Shown here piece after piece: positions 34,910-47,724 of a stretch of 64,000 nt of DNA. The stretch covers positions 94,665,805-94,729,804 of the forward strand of contig NC_088295.1 of assembly GCF_032854445.1 (NCBI RefSeq), given 5' to 3'. The notes under the pieces were generated by a model. It did no database searches and was not told the origin of the DNA. It worked only from the letters and a program-made list of their open reading frames with translations. Every line of letters begins with the position of its first letter. Position 1 is the first letter of the stretch. A program made the translations under genes and the position numbers. The DNA comes from Liolophura sinensis. Its lineage: Eukaryota > Mollusca > Polyplacophora > Chitonida > Chitonidae.

Positions 34910-35465
34910 AGACCGTGGTAAACCGCCGCCTTTCGCCAGCTATCTGGTAGATCCCCTGGCGTAAAGCCGCAGTGAGGCAGCAAACCACCGCCCTTCGCCC
35001 AGCTACCTGACTGATCTTCTGACGTAAATCCGCATTGAGGCAGCAAATCACCTCCCTTCGCCAGCTACCTGACTGATCTTCTGACGTAAAGCCACAATGA
35101 GGCACCAAACCAGCACCCTTCGCCAGCTACCTGACAGATTCCCTGGCGTAAATCCGCAGTTAGGCAGTAAACCACCGCCCTTCGCCAGCTACCTGACAGA
35201 TCCACTGACGTAAAGCCGCAGTCAGGGAGCAAACCACCTCCCTTCGCCAGCTATCTGACAGCTTCGTTGACGTAAAGCCGCAATGAGGCAGCAAACCAGC
35301 CGCAATGAGGCAGCAAACCAGCCGCAGTGAGGAAGTAATCCATCGGCCTTCGCCAGCCATCTGATAGATCCCCTTGCGTAAAACCGCAGTGAGGCAGCAA
35401 ACCACCGCCCTTCGCCCAGCTACCTGGCAGATCCCCTGACGTACCGCCGCATCTGCACAAGCTAG
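34910..35465. repeat. Tandem repeat of about 60 bp, about 9 copies
   Basis: Units of aaaccaccgcccttcgccag, ctacctgacagatc and tgacgtaaagccgcagtgag. There is a local shorter duplication (cagccgcaatgaggcagcaa) at 35285-35325. The open minus frames (HCGFTSEDQSGSW-like) follow the repeat. Confidence 0.9.
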
Positions 35466-35469
35466 GGTG

Positions 35470-38400
35470 GGAATCGTACACGCGATCTGACTTGTTCAGG
35501 ACAAAAGGACTTGATGTACAATACGGTAATGTCATCTGGCAATTAACTTTCTATGGTTGATTTAATCTAACCCTTGTGTCGAAACAATTTCTCGTTTCTT
35601 GTGAAATGCATTATTATTGAGGATGTGTTATTGGCCTTGTATGTCCGATCTCTCGTATCTCATTCTCTCTTGGGTCTTAAAAAGCCCCCAATGCGGTAAA
35701 TATTGCAGAACTGATGGCATTACTGATCGTCAGGTATTACACCCCAATACATCATATCATGTTGACATGGTGCAGTTCAAAAGCAATGGTTGAAGATGAC
35801 TGACATATTACATAAACGGTACAGAAAATGAATGCACTCCTGTTTTTGGTTAAATGCATGAAACATGGGTTAAGGGCTGAGTACATCTGAGCACAATTGT
35901 CATTTTGTATTACATTTATCAACCTGTAATGTCTGTGTAACAATGTTACAGAGCTTCAACACTCTTCATCTCTGACGCCATTGCAACTCATGGAATTGAA
36001 CATGCATAACCTTTAGCATCGCATTAATTGGATATTTGCTTCACACTTAAATGAACTGCAATATAAGAACACGTTCACAAATCAATTTTTTTTAAAAGAA
36101 AGGCTCGCAAGTTAAAAATAAATGCGCAGAATGTGACTAACCACACACGCCTGTCCAATTCCAAGCCGACAATTAAAACATCTAGCCATGATCCATTTGG
36201 AGCCCTGTGTTGATTTTAGAAATTTTGGCGTTTGCAGCCTGCATCGCTGTAGAATACCGATGTTTAGTTATGTAGATGTTACATGACTTACCCTGTATGA
36301 TATATCAAATCAGAATGGGTCTATCCTCAGTAGCTTGGTCAATTACCGCCCTAAGATTGTGAACTTTAGACATTCTTCTGGTATTTTTCTGTTCGTATAG
36401 ACATTTTTCTGTTCGTATAGACATGCTTTTGCTCGCATAGACATCCTTCTGTTTGTATGGATATCCTTCTGTTTACCCATTATGGATGCATATCTTTGTC
36501 AATCACAATATAATTCTGGGTGCATGTAGAGAGTAAAAAAGACAATTGTCGTAAAGGAATATAAAATGAAATTGTTTTCTCGAAATAAATGATACCATCT
36601 GAGAAACATACCTTATCCAGGAGCCGGAGAAAATACTTTAAATGTGATACGTTTAACAAAGTGAAAGTAAATTTATACATGATGAGCTTACTAAGTTTAC
36701 GCTGGTGATTTTTTTTACTTCAAAAGTCCATCTTAGTAGTAACGTATACCTTGCTACTAGAGTATGGCTTTATTTATTTTTTTTTAATTTCTTTCTTGGG
36801 TTTTACAACGAACTTAAGAATGTTTCACCTATTCACCTGTAAACCACGGACTGTGGACAAGTAAACTACGGCAAAGGCCCCGATAGGCCAGAGAATCTTG
36901 AGAATTTCCTGTACACAGATGTTACGGATTAAAACACCTTGCGTGTCTTCGTGATTGAAACAATACTTCGCTTGTCTTTGTGACTGAAACAACACCTTGT
37001 GTGTCTTTGTGATTAAAACAAAATTTAGCGTCTCTTTGTGACTATTACGCAAGCCTCTTTACAAGATTTAAATAATGGTTATTCCGGGAGAGAGGTGGAA
37101 AAAGGCTTAGACAGTCACAGCCATTTTATTCTGACATACTTGGTAACTCCATACACCAACTTTTAATCTGGAATTGTGAGAAAGGGTGGATTTTCTCTAT
37201 GGTCTCGACACACTAGATCGGATAAAATCACTTGACCGTGTGTTTCGAGATCGTTCAGATCCCTTTGACCTGTTTTCACATGTCGACTGCCACAAACGAT
37301 GTCGCAGTTTGTTTCAGACAGAGAATATCTGACTGCCTCGACCTTTCTAATACAGGACGAGACAGCCAGGTAATGAGGTAGCAAAGCGAGGTAACAAGGA
37401 AAGGAAGTAGCGAGGCAGCTATGCCGCTACCTCCCTGCCTCGCACTGCTAACTCTCCGTCTAGCATCGCTGCCTCTCTATTTCTCCACCTCGATGACACG
37501 CTGCCTCGCTTCGTTTCTACCTCGCTACAGTGTTTTGCTGCCTAGCTATCTTGCCCTATATAAGAAATGTTGAGGTAACGAGATGTTCTCTATCGGCTTC
37601 CCTAGATTTTGGAAGCTGGAAATGCTCATTTAGTACCGGAGGAAACTCAGGATAATGTAAAGAAAGTGCATGGATTGTGAATTATCATAACTTTTGTGAA
37701 CTATCATTACAGTTATGACTCCGACGTTATTTGTACGTCACTCGACAACAAAATCATACTCTTAATTTGTGTTGAATGCTGTCAGTCTTGCCGCTATACC
37801 CGTTAAAGGAGGGTCATAGCTTAGCAGAGCACGACTAAAAACCACACATGAAAGTTTATGTCAGGTCAGAGATGAATCGACATGAGCTGGATTTATTGGA
37901 GAAAGGATATATGTATTATGGTTTTCAATGAGTGGCGAATAAAGCCTTATTTCACACAATTGCTACATGTGCAACTTACTTACCTTCCTGCTGGTCAGAA
38001 TGTACTCCATGGTATAGCGAGCGAGTTCCAAGATGACCCATTACCGTCATCACTGACGTCATCATCATACGGGTTATCCATCGGTGTTAGTTGAGAGCGT
38101 ATCATTCACTTTGTAGGAAGAAATGCCTCTTCAATGCAACTAATCCTGTTTGGTGTCTTTTCGGTTACATTTTCTTTCTTTACCCATATTTTTGCATTTT
38201 TCTACTGGATTTTTATTTGGGATACGTCTTGTTAGACAATTCCTGCCTCTGTGTTAAATTCTCGGTTATCAGTGTCCATGCGCACTCCGTCTGCACAATT
38301 TGCTTACCGGTATGTCGTTTGTTTTCAATCACAGATTTATGATTTTTAAGCAAATTCTTCTTTCAGTTTAGAGAAATTTTTGTTGCGCTTCCTTCACAAG

Positions 38401-39110
38401 CCATTATGGTATACACAGATCTTCTAAAGCTATACAGGGAAAGCAGCTACGTGAAAAATGCGCTATACCAAACCACATGGTCACTGCTATACACGGCAAA
38501 GTTATCCTTAATTTAAGTACCTATAACATTATAGTCAGCAATGCAATCATCTGATCACTTTTCGGGCTTGCAGATATGACGTTTAGCGAAAAAGATCTAA
38601 ACATTAGTTAATTCGAACTTAAAAAGGTTGGTGCAGATAAGATTAACATTATTCTAATCGCAGCTTAAGTAGAGATTAGAATATCACGACTTAAACCAAG
38701 ACTTCATCCACGTTGGTACATACGGGGCAAAGAGCTCAGCGTGGAGCAGGCATCAATCCTCACATGTAATTCCGCAAGGAGACAAAGGCGCCATTTCAAA
38801 ATATAGAAAATACCGGAAGCAGTATTAATCCATGTGAGGAGTGTTTTTGTCTGTTGGCCGCTCCTGTCTTGGTCAGTTTTTGTCACGACTGTGTGCACCC
38901 TACACATTCCTCACCCAAAACTTGACAGCCCAAGTATGAACGATTGTCACCAGGTCAATCTGAGGTGACCCCTGAGGTGACCTCGGAGAAGTCAGTAAGA
39001 GGCCTTTTATTGATTTGTCATGATGACCCGAATTCACAGTCGCTGTGATCCGTTTATGAGTCGTTTGATATACCTTTGTTTGGAAACAATGTGGCTTGCT
39101 AGGCTAAAAA
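35470..39110. other. Intergenic; minor repeats only
   Basis: Minor repeats: ttctgttcgtatagacat-type units at 36370-36480 and a gtgtctttgtgattgaaaca repeat at 36935-37040. At 37370-37560 there is a run of ctacctcgctgcctcg-like motifs with inverted partners (gtagcgaggcag). No splice-bounded coding exon was recognised. Confidence 0.45.
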
Positions 39111-39114
39111 CTTA

Positions 39115-40145
39115 ATAAATCTATCATTAGTGATTGAATACTACAAGCGTAATAATTGTAGCTTCAGTGATGAGGTACTACAAACATAATAATTGCACAG
39201 TCAGTGGTGGTGCACTACAAACGTAATGACTTTACCATCAGTGATAGGAGATCACAAACATAATGACTCTGCCAGCAGTGAGGGGAGACTACAGACGTAA
39301 TAACGGTACCGTCAGTGATGGAGGACTACAAACGTAATGATTGCGCCATCAGTGATGGGAGACTACAGACGTAATAACTGTACCATCAGTGATGGGGACT
39401 AAATGTAATGATTGCACCATCAGTGATGGGAGGCTACAAACGTAATGACTGTACTATCAGTGATAGGACAGTACCAGCGTAATAATTGTACCGTCAGTGA
39501 TGGAAGACCACAAATGTAATGACTCTGCCATCAGTGATGGGAAACTACAAACGTAATAACGGTACCGTCAGTGATGGTATCCTACAAACGTAATGACTGT
39601 ACTATCAGTTATGGTATTCTACAAACGTAATGACTGTGCCATCAGTGATGGGAAACTACAAACGTAATAATTGGACCTTCAGTGAAGGGAGACTACAAAC
39701 GTAATTATTGTATCGTCAGTGATAGGAGACTACAAACGTAATAACTGTACCGTTAGTGATAGGAAACTACAAACGTAATGACTGTACTATCAGTGATGGG
39801 AGACAACAAACGTTATAATTGTACCGTCAGTGATGGGAAACTACAAACGTAATGACTGTACCATCAGTGATGGAGACAACAAACGTTATAATTGTACCGT
39901 TAGTGATGGGAAACTACAAACGTAATGACTGTACCATCAGTGATGGGAGATTACAAACGTAAAAATCGTACCTTCAGTGATGGGAGACTACAAACGTAAT
40001 AACTGCACCATCAGTGATGGGAGACTACAAACGTAATGATTGCACCATCAGTGATGGGAGACTACAAACGTAATGACTGCTCCTTCACTGATGGAAGACT
40101 ACAAACGTAATAATTGTACCGTCAGTGATGGGAGACTACAAACAG
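39115..40145. repeat. 37-bp tandem array, about 28 copies
   Basis: Units of gagactacaaacgtaatgat and tgcaccatcagtgatgg with modest divergence and 1-3 bp indels. Confidence 0.93.
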
Positions 40146-40464
40146 AAATAATGACTATTTTGTGATGTAAAGTCTCATTTGTTACCGGTATACTGGTTTT
40201 GTATACTGTGTGGGCATGGAGCCCTTTCTCCTACAGTCGAAGCGTATCGTGGCCACGTGGTGAAAGCGCGCGGCGCGAGTTCAGCCCCATTACCCCGTTA
40301 CTGGGGTGGTGGTAAACAAATGAGCACACTAGAAAGAGGATAGGAATACTGCTAAAGACGAGGAGAAGCCCCCACACAAAATTTACAGTCATCTACTATA
40401 TTCACAGCCGGACTGAATTCACATGCCCAGTAGATGTGCTGGTATACATATCAAATCAAATCAC

Positions 40465-42435
40465 GGCAGTCCAGTGTCTCCTCTCCCCATGTTTTCAGCA
40501 GAAACGGGAACCTCTGACGGCGATTCGGTCTCCCCTTCCCATGTTTTCATCCGGACATAGTCTCTCACGATAGTCCAGCCTCCCCTTCCCATTTTTTCAT
40601 CAGAACAGAGAATCTCTCTGACAGTTCGGTCCCCTCCCCTCCCCGCATGTTTTCATCCAGACAGAGAATCTCTCACCGCAATTCGGTCTCCAGGATCTAC
40701 CCTCCGCATTTTTTCATCAGAACAGAGAATCTCTCTCGACAGTTCGGTCCCCTTCCCTCCCCGCATGTTTTCATCAGAACAGAGAATCTCTCTCGACAAT
40801 TCGGTCTCCCTTTCCCGTGCTTTCATCAGGATAGAGAACCTCTCACGGCAGTCCACTATCTTTCTCCGCATGTTTTCATCTCAACAGAGAACCATTCATG
40901 GCAGCCCAGTATTTCCCCTCACATGTTTTCATCAAAACAGGGAAGCTCTCACGGCAGTCCCGTATCTCCCCTCACATGTTTTCAAAAGGACAGAGAACCT
41001 CTCTCGACAGTTTGGAATCTCCCCTCACATGTTTTCATCAGAACAGAGAACCATTCATGGCAGCCCAGTATCTCCCCTTCACATGTTTTCATCAGAACAG
41101 AGAACCATTCATGGCAGCCCAGTATCTCCTCCACATGTTTTCATCACAACAGAGAAACATTCATGGCAGCACAGTATCTCCTCCACATGTTTTCATCACA
41201 ACAGAGAAACATTCATGGCAGCCCAGTATCTCCCCTCACATGTTTTCATCAGAACAGAGAACCATTCATGGCAGTCCAGTATGTCCCCTCCACTTGTTTT
41301 CATCAGAACAGAGAACCATTCATGGCAGCCCAGTATCTCCTCCACATGTTTTCATCACAACAGAGAACCATTCATGGCAGCCCAGTATCTCCCCTTCACA
41401 TGTTTTCATCAGAACAGAGAAACATTCATGGCAGCCCAGTATCTCCTCCACATGTTTTCATCACAACAGAGAAACATTCATTGCAGCCCAGTATCTCCTC
41501 AACATGTTTTCATCACAACAGAGAAACATTCATGGCAGCCCAGTATCTCCTCCACATGTTTTCATCACAACAGAGAAACATTCATGGCAGCCCAGTATCT
41601 CCTCCACATGTTTTCATCAGGACAGAGAACCTCTCACGACAGTTCGGTATCTCCCCTCACATGCTTTCATCAGAACAGAGAAACATTCATGGCAGCCCAG
41701 TATCTCTCCTCCACATGTTTTCATCACGACAGAGAACCTCTCTCGACAGTTCGGTATCTCCCCTCACATGTTTTCATCAAAACAGGGAACCTCTCTCGAC
41801 AGTCCAGTATCTCCCCTCACATGTTTTCATCAAAACAGGGAACCTCTCACGACAGTCCAGTATCTCCCCTCCACATGTTTTCATCAGGACAGAGAATCTC
41901 TAACGGCAGTCCAGTATCTCCCCTCACATGTTTTCATCAAAACAGGGAACCTCTCTCGACAGTCCAGTATCTCCTCCACATGTTTTCATCAGGACAGAGA
42001 ATCTCTAACGGCAGTCCAGTATCTCCCCTCCGCATGTTTTCATCAGAACAGAGAACCATTCATGGCAGCCCAGTATCTCCCCTCGACATGTTTTCATCAG
42101 GACAGAGAACCTCTCACGACAGTTCGGTATCTCCCCTTCACATGTTTTCATCAAAACAGGGAACCTCTCTCGACAGTCCAGTATCTCCCCTCACATGTTT
42201 TCATCAAAACAGGGAACCTCTCACGACAGTCCAGTATCTCCCCTCACATGTTTTCATCAAAACAGGGAACCTCTCACGACAGTCCAGTATCTCCCCTCAC
42301 ATGTTTTCATCAAAACAGGGAACCTCTCTCGACAGTCCAGTATCTCCTCCACATGTTTTCATCAGGACAGAGAATCTCTAACGGCAGTCCAGTATCTCCC
42401 CTCCGCATGTTTTCATCAGAACAGAGAATCTGGTA
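40465..42435. repeat. 52-bp tandem array, about 38 copies
   Basis: Units of cagtatctcctccacatgtt, ttcatcagaacagagaacc and tctcacggcag, 51-53 bp. The unit has no stop codon in any plus frame, so frames of 418, 521 and 538 codons overlap in all three frames. That pattern identifies them as repeat artefacts, not genes. Confidence 0.95.
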
Positions 42436-42953
42436 CTGCCATTTAGATGGCCATTTTTTTTAAACACTTCCGGCCTGCTGAACACCAGGTCATCTTTCAC
42501 TCCACAGCGTACGACATTATAGCTTTCTTCTTTATAATACTATTAGCGTAATAAAAATAGATTTCTCCACTCATCTTCCAAAATGCGCACGGTTTTCAGA
42601 CTACTTAAAACGTCAACGCCGTGGACATTGGGAATTTTTGTGTAACAATTATTATAGTTTTACAGTAAATCTTCCTGATAAAGCATACTCTGTGGCCTTA
42701 ATCTATTGGACACGCACATGCCAAATCAGAAAATGGTCTCATCACATGCGAGGACATTGTGTTTATATAGCGCTGTGTTGCTTCATAGCGATACACGAGA
42801 ATATTACCATCTTCACAAACTGCTTGTCTGTAAACGTATATGAAGAAAGGCGAATAATTATAAGGGATATAACTTCAAAAAAAAAGATGGAGGTGTCAGA
42901 TTGTTTCTGAAATCAGCTGGTTTTTTCTTGTTCCTGTACTACTGATGAAGGGT

Positions 42954-43310
42954 TCATTCTGGCCGCTCTGTCCTGATTGGTGAAAGGTGTTTGGACTTGT
43001 ATCCAGACAATGTCAAAGTGCACCGGCCATTGTTATTCAGCCGATGTGTGTACTGGTTTACCGGGGTTGGAGGAAGGACCCTTGTGACGGGGATAGAGCT
43101 TTGTCGTATGGAGTGGAGAGGAAGACCACCCACAGACCTGACCAGCGTGTAACGGGATACCAACACTCCGTTCATCACCTCGCCAGAGTCAACAGGATTA
43201 GCCTCAGGCGGGTACAAAGCTTCACAACTGTGTTTAAACATTTTTATCGCGATTTGCATCAGAATCTCTGTCATTGGATAACCAAATTTGGCAAACTGCT
43301 TCAATACGAT
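42954..43310 (-). other. GC-rich segment open on both strands; unrecognised
   Basis: The minus frame of 116 codons (VDSGEVMNGVLVSRYTLVRS, then VGGLPLHSIRQSS) and a plus frame are both open across the same 350 bp. Composition is richer in GC than the flanks. It could be an exon or a fragment of a dispersed element. No clear splice sites and no domain recognised. Confidence 0.25.
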
Positions 43311-43954
43311 TTAATCGGTCAAGTTTGTGTTCGCTCAGTTTTGACAGTAGTCATGTCAACTCTTAAGCATGCGCAAAGAAAACTTATTTCTTGTTCATAT
43401 TTCTGGCCTTCTTTCAAAATTTCAATCTCGAAGGCGCAGTTTGATCAAGTCAAGCTTGAGTAACACTTTACCTTGAGGATGCCGAACGATAGAGTCAGTC
43501 CAGGTGGTGGTAAATATCATATTTTTGTTGTCTGTTTGAAATTTTCCAACAACAAAATCTGCTATTCCAAAGTACCAGATACTTTTTATTTTCTAACCAC
43601 AAAATATCCAAAACTACGAACTACCCATTTTGTCCAGGAAACATGATTTTCTATTCCAACGAAAACCATTTCAAACTGCGAATTACATAATTTTTCTGGT
43701 TAATTCATCTCTTGGCAATGGTATTGAGACTAACGTTACGTCGACCAGTCTTTCACGCCGAATGTCAGAGGGCAACAGTTTCGTAAGAACATCGCAAAAA
43801 CGTCCAGCTTCCTGCGAAAGAAAAACATTGTTTTGAACATGACGCTAATATCAGTTTTGACCGATGCGTAATTAGATTTCTTTTAAGTATTTTCTTCTTC
43901 GAAACAACTGATGTGAACAGTTGTGCCATTTGCTTGGTGAGATATTAACGATAG

Positions 43955-44765
43955 TTTTGCCTGAAATTTAGATTTTGTTCTAAAAGCATATCATACAAGC
44001 TGTCTAAAACTCAGATAGTGTTTGAAAAGCATATCATACAAGCTGCCTGAAACTATTTTAGTGTTCTAAAACCATGTCATTCAGGCTGCCTAAACTTAGA
44101 TTATGTTCTAAAACCAAATCTTATAAGCTGCCTAAATTAAGACAGTCTTTTCAAATCTTATCTCACAAGCTGAATAATTTCAAATAGTCTTCTCAAAGCT
44201 TATCTTACAAGCTGCCTAATCCCAGACAGACTTCTCAAAGCTTATCTTACAAGCTGCCAAATCCAAGATAGTCTTCTCAAAGCTTATCTTACAAGATGCC
44301 TAATCCCAGATAGTCTTCTCAAAGCTTATCTTACAAACTGTCTAATCCCAGATAGTCTTCTCAAAGCTTATCTTACAAGCTGCCTAATCCCAGACAGTTT
44401 TGTCAAAGCTTATCTTACAAGCTGCCTAATCTCAAATAGTCTTCTCAAAGCTTATCTCACAAGCTCCCTAATCCCAGATAGTCTTGTCAAAGCTTATCTT
44501 ACAAGCTGCCTAATTCTAGACCATCTTCTCAAAGCTTATCTCACAAGCTGCCTAATCCCAGATAGTCTTCTCAAAGCTTATCTTACAAGCTGCCTAATCC
44601 CAGAGAGTCTTCTCAAAGTTTATTTTACACGCTGCCTAATTCCATATAGGCTTCTCAAAGTTTATTTTACACGCTGCCTACTTCCAGATAGGCTTCTCAA
44701 AGTTTATTTTACATGCTGCCTAATTCCAGATAGGTTTCTCTAAGCTTATCTTACAAGCTGCCTTA
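43955..44765. repeat. 42-bp tandem array, about 19 copies
   Basis: Units of caaagcttatcttacaagct and gcctaatcccagatagtctt. Edge copies are more diverged than those in the middle. Confidence 0.93.
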
Positions 44766-44769
44766 ATCG

Positions 44770-45630
44770 GGTTTACTATTACCAGGATGTAACATAGCCT
44801 TATCTTCCACGTGTTGAAACTCGACACATAAAATTGTCTTAGTTCAACTAGACAAGAGATATATCCCCTCCCAGATCATTCCAAATTCTCAGCAAAAGTC
44901 TTTTCTTAAAGTTTATGTTTTCACCATTTGTGTTGTATGTGTATTTCTGGTAACGCAGTGGCCAATCGAACAGACGTACCCTTAAATTTGGACGTCCGTT
45001 ACCTCAGTTTTGTCTCCATAACAAGGCCTCGTTGCTAAGCGACTGTTGACTGGTTGTCACGGGAGACATCCATGTGTATAAATAGAAACTTGAAAACATT
45101 TGGAATGATTGATTAAGCGAGAATTCTATATTCAATCCAACCACATATAACAAGATATTTTGTCATTCTTTATATCGACTATTTTTCTCATTCCTTTTTC
45201 TTCTGGCTTCTTATCACCTTTTTATCTCCATACCGTAGCTTTCACCGGACTACTTTCGGCTTCACTTCACTACAACCTTATAAATGTTGCTGATTGCAAC
45301 TGTAATTTCGGACACAGACGGATTTGTATGTAATGAAAATCTCCTAAGCAGAGTGGTGCCGTCGGCATTAGTTTATTGACCAGTGCCATTTGTTAATTTA
45401 CAAAATAATTTGCCACGAAAGGAAACAAAGACGGTTAAACTAAAGTAGCCATTAACGTGTGTCTGGTAACATATTACCAGTGACGTGCAAGACGCGGTTC
45501 CTCCATTGGACCATGGCAATGCAGTCCGTCTTCATTTTAAGTTAAAGTAATTCTACCTCTACTGTCTCGTGTTAAAATGCAAGTTTCTGATTGTTAACCC
45601 ATGCTGCTTTATGGGAACCATTAACTGACC
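44770..45630. other. Upstream region of the plus-strand gene; first exon not found
   Basis: The plus-strand gene needs at least one upstream exon with the start codon and cytoplasmic segment, ending in phase 1. Nothing here with a clear donor and ATG convinced me. Confidence 0.4.
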
Positions 45631-45639
45631 TTAATGGAT

Positions 45640-45995
45640 ACATGGAAAACCACAATAAAACCAAGCTTTTGGTGTTAAGAAAAAATGAAGAAGGATATGC
45701 TAAAATCAACGTGGAAAATATTTTCAGTTTTGAGGTATATTTTATACTTTTTAATAAACCCTCTATTTTATGCATCTTTTCTGTCAGTGCTCGTGAATAT
45801 TCGGAAATGACGTCATCGATGAAAACACCACAACAGGCTACTTAATTTCCGGGCTGATAGCTAGGATCTTAGGAAACTGTAGTTTGAAATCATTTTCCAC
45901 CTCTGGAAGAAAGTTGACAAGCTTTTTTCTGCTTTCACGTATTGGGCCACACTATATACTCCATGTTAAGAAATAAAAACCAAGCGTTTCCTTTA
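45640..45995 (+). mobile_element. Interspersed repeat, copy 2 of 2
   Basis: Matches 18785-19205 in reverse orientation: gaatattcggaaatgacgtc, then cttaatttccgggctga, then ttaagaaataaaaaccaag. It ends 11 bp before the acceptor of the anchor exon at 46007, so this acceptor's pyrimidine tract lies at the element's edge. Confidence 0.7.
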
Positions 45996-46006
45996 TTGTC
46001 CTAAAG

Positions 46007-46129
46007 CTACCGGCGATACTGAGGCCCAGGGCAGTGGACTGAGGAGGTTTGCCACGTGGAAGTTGGCGCTTGTCGGCACGGCGGCTGTTCTGGTGGTAGT
46101 AGGCGGAGGGGTTGGGGCCGGAGTGGCAT
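46007..46129 (+). CDS. Membrane-anchor exon of mucin-like gene 2
   Basis: The acceptor tattgtcctaaag|CT ACC and donor GTG GCA T|gtaagt bound 123 bp, phase 1-1, joining in frame to 46836-47468. It encodes TGDTEAQGSGLRRFATWK, then a 22-residue hydrophobic segment (LALVGTAAVLVVVGGGVGAG, VA). Arg/Lys residues before the segment and the Ser/Thr stalk after it suggest a type II signal anchor with the C-terminus outside. A cleaved signal is less likely given the residues before it. The start-codon exon is not identified. Confidence 0.68.
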
Positions 46130-46294
46130 GTAAGTAAATTTACACGGTCTTATGATTAATGTCAGTTTTGATTATGATGTTATAATCTACGGTAGTTAAA
46201 GCGGCTACACAGAGGCAAAAAATGTTGCAAGAATATCTCAAATTATTGCCTGTCAGTAAATATCAGATTCTTACCTGATTCCAAAGTTTAAAGC

Positions 46295-46400
46295 GCTTTA
46301 TAAAGTTTAGGAACTTTATTACTGAATTTGAACATTAACAAGTGCACAGACGAAGCTGGTATTTTGTGAAAGATAATTATTTGGGCTGTTCTAAAACAAT
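46295..46400 (+). mobile_element. Short interspersed repeat, copy 1 of 2
   Basis: aggaactttattactgaatt, aaagataattatttgggctg and tgttctaaa match 55525-55620 (aggaactttattaccgattt, aaaggtaattatttgaactg, ctctaaa). Class unknown. A minus frame across it is not considered coding. Confidence 0.65.
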
Positions 46401-46589
46401 AACAAAAATTCGATTTGATGTGGGTTGACTGCCATGTCTGCACTATAGCCTTTTTAAGCTTGTCACAGAAACTTGTTCCCAGAAATAGTGATGACAGCAA
46501 TTTGGTGACTTGCCATATTTTCCACGGATCGTTGTAAAGCTGAGAATGCTCCGAGCAGATGACCAAAGAGCTCTCTCGCTGTGACTATC

Positions 46590-46745
46590 AGGCTTGACCA
46601 ATGAGATCGTGTGTTACAATCCAGCACTCACTGTTCCACCTGCGGCTTTAAATCAAGAAGTTCGTCTGGTACCTGTCAACGGTAGGCTTAGTCACTCAGG
46701 TTTCCTCCACACATTACTCACTCAATCCTGAAGCTTAAAAGTGTT
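46590..46745 (+). mobile_element. Decayed tRNA-SINE body
   Basis: The order tccagcactcactgttccac, aagttcgtctggtacctgtc, caacggtagg and ctcaggtttcctccacac is the body of the same SINE group seen at 1900 and 61156. A recognisable head is missing. Confidence 0.5.
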
Positions 46746-46835
46746 TCTGTGGTTTTTAAAACATATGAAATGCTATGAATTTTTTGGACGCCCTGACCGG
46801 CAATAAATGCACATTGCTTGTATGTTGTGCGACAG

Positions 46836-47468
46836 TATCGGGATCTACTGGGAGCGACACTCAGACTGTAAAAACCACACAGGTTCCAGATGGCCTAAAC
46901 CAAACCACACAGGTTCCTGATGGCCTGAACCAGACCACAGAGGTTCTTGATGGCCTAAACCAAACCACACAGGTTCCCGATGAAGCAAATCAAACCACAC
47001 AGGTTCCTGATGGCGTAAACCAAACCACACAGGCTCCTGATAGCGAAAACCAAACCACACAGGTTCATGATGACCTAAACCAAACCACGGTAAGCAGTAA
47101 TGAAACTAGTTGGAACATCACCACGCCTCCTGCTGAGAATACGGGCAACCATACAATCATAGAGGGTACTGTACAAGATACGACACTGGCTGCAGGTACT
47201 AAGTGGCCGAGTGGCAATCAGACACGGGATACCACTGAGGCTGTTGGCCTGGATAACAACACGGTTACGACACCAACTCGTGTGGAGGACACACAAAAGC
47301 CAGAGCGGTGGATGAACGAGACGACCCACGGGAGCACCACATCAGTGTTATCTTCGACGGTCCGAGCCATCAATGAGTCCACGACAACTGAGAGACCGGA
47401 GACTTCAACAGCAGCGTCCCCTACCTCAACGGTCGTTGTCATAACACCGACTCCCACGGCGGCGTCAA
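46836..47468 (+). CDS. Thr/Ser/Asn-rich stalk exon of mucin-like gene 2
   Basis: The acceptor tatgttgtgcgacag|TA TCG GGA and donor GCG TCA A|gtaagt bound 633 bp (211 codons), phase 1-1. It starts LSGSTGSDTQTVK (Leu formed at the junction), then about seven copies of a 10-residue unit (TTQVPDGLNQ), each with an N-Q-T glycosylation site, then a Thr/Ser/Pro-rich tail with further N-x-S/T sites (NETS, NITT, NHT, NESTT). It has no cysteine. This is typical of a heavily O- and N-glycosylated extracellular stalk. The repeat is a 30-bp coding minisatellite (46868-47090) and is probably polymorphic in length. Confidence 0.88.
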
Positions 47469-47614
47469 GTAAGTCGAACAGACACACCTAACATCGTTGT
47501 TTACATGGATCGAAATCACTAGTTTACCGCCATAATAAAACAAAAACTCGGTTGAGAAAACCTTTAATCACATTATTTCACGCTAACGTTACCCCTTTCC
47601 GTATTTTGGTTTAG

Positions 47615-47704
47615 CTTGGCAGAGAACGACCATCTTCCTGTTCTATTCGTCATCGGCGGGAGAAAACGTGTTTCTGCGAGGTGGTATCAGCAGCAATCAG
47701 AGAA
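47615..47704 (+). CDS. First exon of the C-terminal domain, gene 2
   Basis: The acceptor gtattttggtttag|CT TGG CAG and donor CAG AGA A|gtatga bound 90 bp, phase 1-1. It encodes TWQRTTIFLFYSSSAGEN, then VFLRGGISSNQR. The motif of an aromatic beta strand followed by a x-G-x-[ND]-x-F-x-RGGI turn begins the domain I associate with C-terminal extensions of some invertebrate alpha-amylases; that link is from memory. It joins to 49927 through Ile. Confidence 0.85.
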
Positions 47705-47724
47705 GTATGATCATGATTTGCCTT

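Noticed and set aside
37163-37384. 73-codon minus frame with a Cys/Asp-rich sequence
   Set aside because: No acceptor or donor fits and no domain is recognised; may be part of a dispersed element, but only one copy is visible here.
40647-42463. Plus frames of 418, 538 and 521 codons as genes
   Set aside because: All three overlap in different frames of the same tandem array, which is expected when the unit lacks stop codons.
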